The notes beneath the pieces were generated by a model. The model saw nothing but the letters and a program-made list of their open reading frames with translations, made no database searches and had not been told where the DNA came from. A DNA stretch of 13,143 nucleotides from JBOHUX01 sp050734915 (lineage in GTDB: Bacteria; Chloroflexota; Dormibacteria; Dormibacterales; Dormibacteraceae). The position numbers and the translations under genes were made by a program. Below are positions 12,592 to 13,143 of the stretch, in pieces. Where the stretch lies: the NCBI GenBank assembly GCA_050734915.1, contig JBOHUX010000059.1, forward strand, positions 1 to 13,143, written 5' to 3'. Each line of letters begins with the position of its first letter. Position 1 is the stretch's first letter.

Positions 12592-13072
12592 GGCCAGACC
12601 GGGCGCCGACCTCCTGGTTCTGATCGCCGCCGCTGGGGCCGGGATGGCCATCGCGGCCTATCTGACGGTGGTGCACTACGCCCACATCCCTCTCGCCTGC
12701 TCGGTGACCGGGGTCGTCAACTGCGCGGAGGTGACCCAGAGCTCCTACTCGGTGATGCCGGGGACGTCGGTGCCGGTGACAGTGCCGGGGATGATCTGGT
12801 TCGCGGTCAGCGGCCTGCTGGCCGGGCTCGCCGTGCGCGCGACGGCGAACGGCCGGCGGGAGCCTCGACGGCTCCGGGGAGCGCACCTGGCATGGTCCCT
12901 GGCCGGCCTGGCGGCGGTGCTCTACCTGGTGTATGCGGAGGTGGTGGTCATCCACCGCATCTGCGAGTGGTGCACGGCCGTGCACGCGCTGATCCTGATC
13001 ACCGTGCTCCTGAGTCTCGCCCGCGCCCAGCGGATGGCGCCCTCGGACGGGCTGACCGGGGCGGATCAGTAG
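12584..13072 (+). CDS. Vitamin K epoxide reductase (VKOR) family protein
   Basis: Bacterial VKOR homologues replace DsbB: they re-oxidise an extracytoplasmic thiol oxidoreductase and pass electrons to quinone. The 162-residue product has four hydrophobic segments (about 10-30, 66-84, 102-122, 131-147). It has all four catalytic cysteines: the loop pair C39 and C47 in ACSVTGVVNCAEVTQSSYS, and the CxxC pair C127 and C130 in RICEWCTAVH. The conserved serine of the family lies at about 54. No thioredoxin domain is fused, so a separate partner is needed; the DUF929-like protein directly upstream is the obvious candidate. The TTG start at 12584 overlaps the upstream stop by 8 bases and is needed for the first helix; the ATG at 12644 would cut through it. 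Confidence 0.92.
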   Translation: MARARPGADLLVLIAAAGAGMAIAAYLTVVHYAHIPLACSVTGVVNCAEVTQSSYSVMPGTSVPVTVPGMIWFAVSGLLAGLAVRATANGRREPRRLRGAHLAWSLAGLAAVLYLVYAEVVVIHRICEWCTAVHALILITVLLSLARAQRMAPSDGLTGADQ

Positions 13073-13143
13073 GCGAAGTACATGGGGCGTTCGACGAGGA
13101 TGGGCACGCCGTTGGTGGAAGCGACCGCGACCGAGTTCTCGAC
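13066..13143 (-). CDS. C-terminal end of a convergent minus-strand gene (5' part outside window)
   Basis: On the minus strand the frame is open from the window edge to a TGA at 13066-13068 and encodes VENSVAVASTNGVPILVERP then MYFAY. The phrase GVPILVERPMYF resembles a motif I recall from secreted or surface proteins of Actinobacteria and Chloroflexota (STNGVPIxxERxMYF), but the family name is uncertain. The end overlaps the VKOR gene tail by 7 bases in opposite orientation. Only 25 residues are visible, so the call as coding rests on this motif and the neat convergent overlap. Confidence 0.5.
   Translation of the reverse strand, partial: VENSVAVASTNGVPILVERPMYFAY

Noticed and set aside
1..13143. 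CRISPR array, insertion sequence, prophage or toxin-antitoxin pair
   Set aside because: No regularly spaced repeats, terminal inverted repeats with a transposase, phage structural genes or paired small toxin-like ORFs were seen.

Overview
The window is GC-rich chromosomal DNA with dense, mostly co-directional genes, many overlaps of a few bases, and frequent GTG or TTG starts. The gene set includes C5-pathway heme genes, a TatA/TatC pair, an actinobacterial-type LigC DNA ligase, a membrane-anchored DUF929-like thioredoxin-fold protein next to a VKOR homologue, and a Flp-type pilin. This fits a terrestrial actinobacterial or Chloroflexota/Dormibacterota-type lineage. That placement is inference; the window contains no rRNA or other taxonomic marker. 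There is no sign of phage, plasmid, IS element or CRISPR. It reads as ordinary core chromosome with some accessory envelope genes.

Bases 1-5823 form one tightly packed plus-strand run. It holds hemD (5' end outside the window), hemB, a membrane-anchored cyclophilin-like protein, hemL, tatA, tatC, rph and rdgB. HemL, HemB and HemD are tetrapyrrole enzymes: HemL makes 5-aminolevulinate, HemB condenses it to porphobilinogen, and HemD closes the uroporphyrinogen III ring. TatA and TatC build the twin-arginine translocase. Rph trims tRNA 3' ends and RdgB cleans the nucleotide pool. A tRNA-Pro(UGG) follows rdgB by 7 bases and is followed by a long hairpin. Two genes here, hemL and rph, have conserved N-terminal residues upstream of any ATG, GTG or TTG codon. 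Their likely starts are CTG and ATT, or bases are missing in the sequence.

Bases 5905-7760 are looser. They hold a 45-codon minus-strand ORF of uncertain status, a perfect palindrome, a Flp pilin with an exceptionally strong tandem ribosome-binding site, and two hairpins after it, one a good intrinsic terminator. A secreted SGNH-family hydrolase with a C-terminal membrane anchor follows. A UPF0104/LPG-synthase-like integral membrane protein lies convergent to it on the minus strand.

Bases 8824-13143 start with a divergent intergenic region. Then come a MscS-family channel, an 85-residue cysteine-motif protein with its own TTGACA promoter and a three-part complementary repeat after it, LigC, and a DUF929-like CPYC protein whose stop overlaps the start of a VKOR homologue. 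The last pair looks like a disulfide-forming module: VKOR passes electrons to quinone and the CPYC protein is the probable thiol partner. The final bases are the C-terminus of a convergent minus-strand gene.
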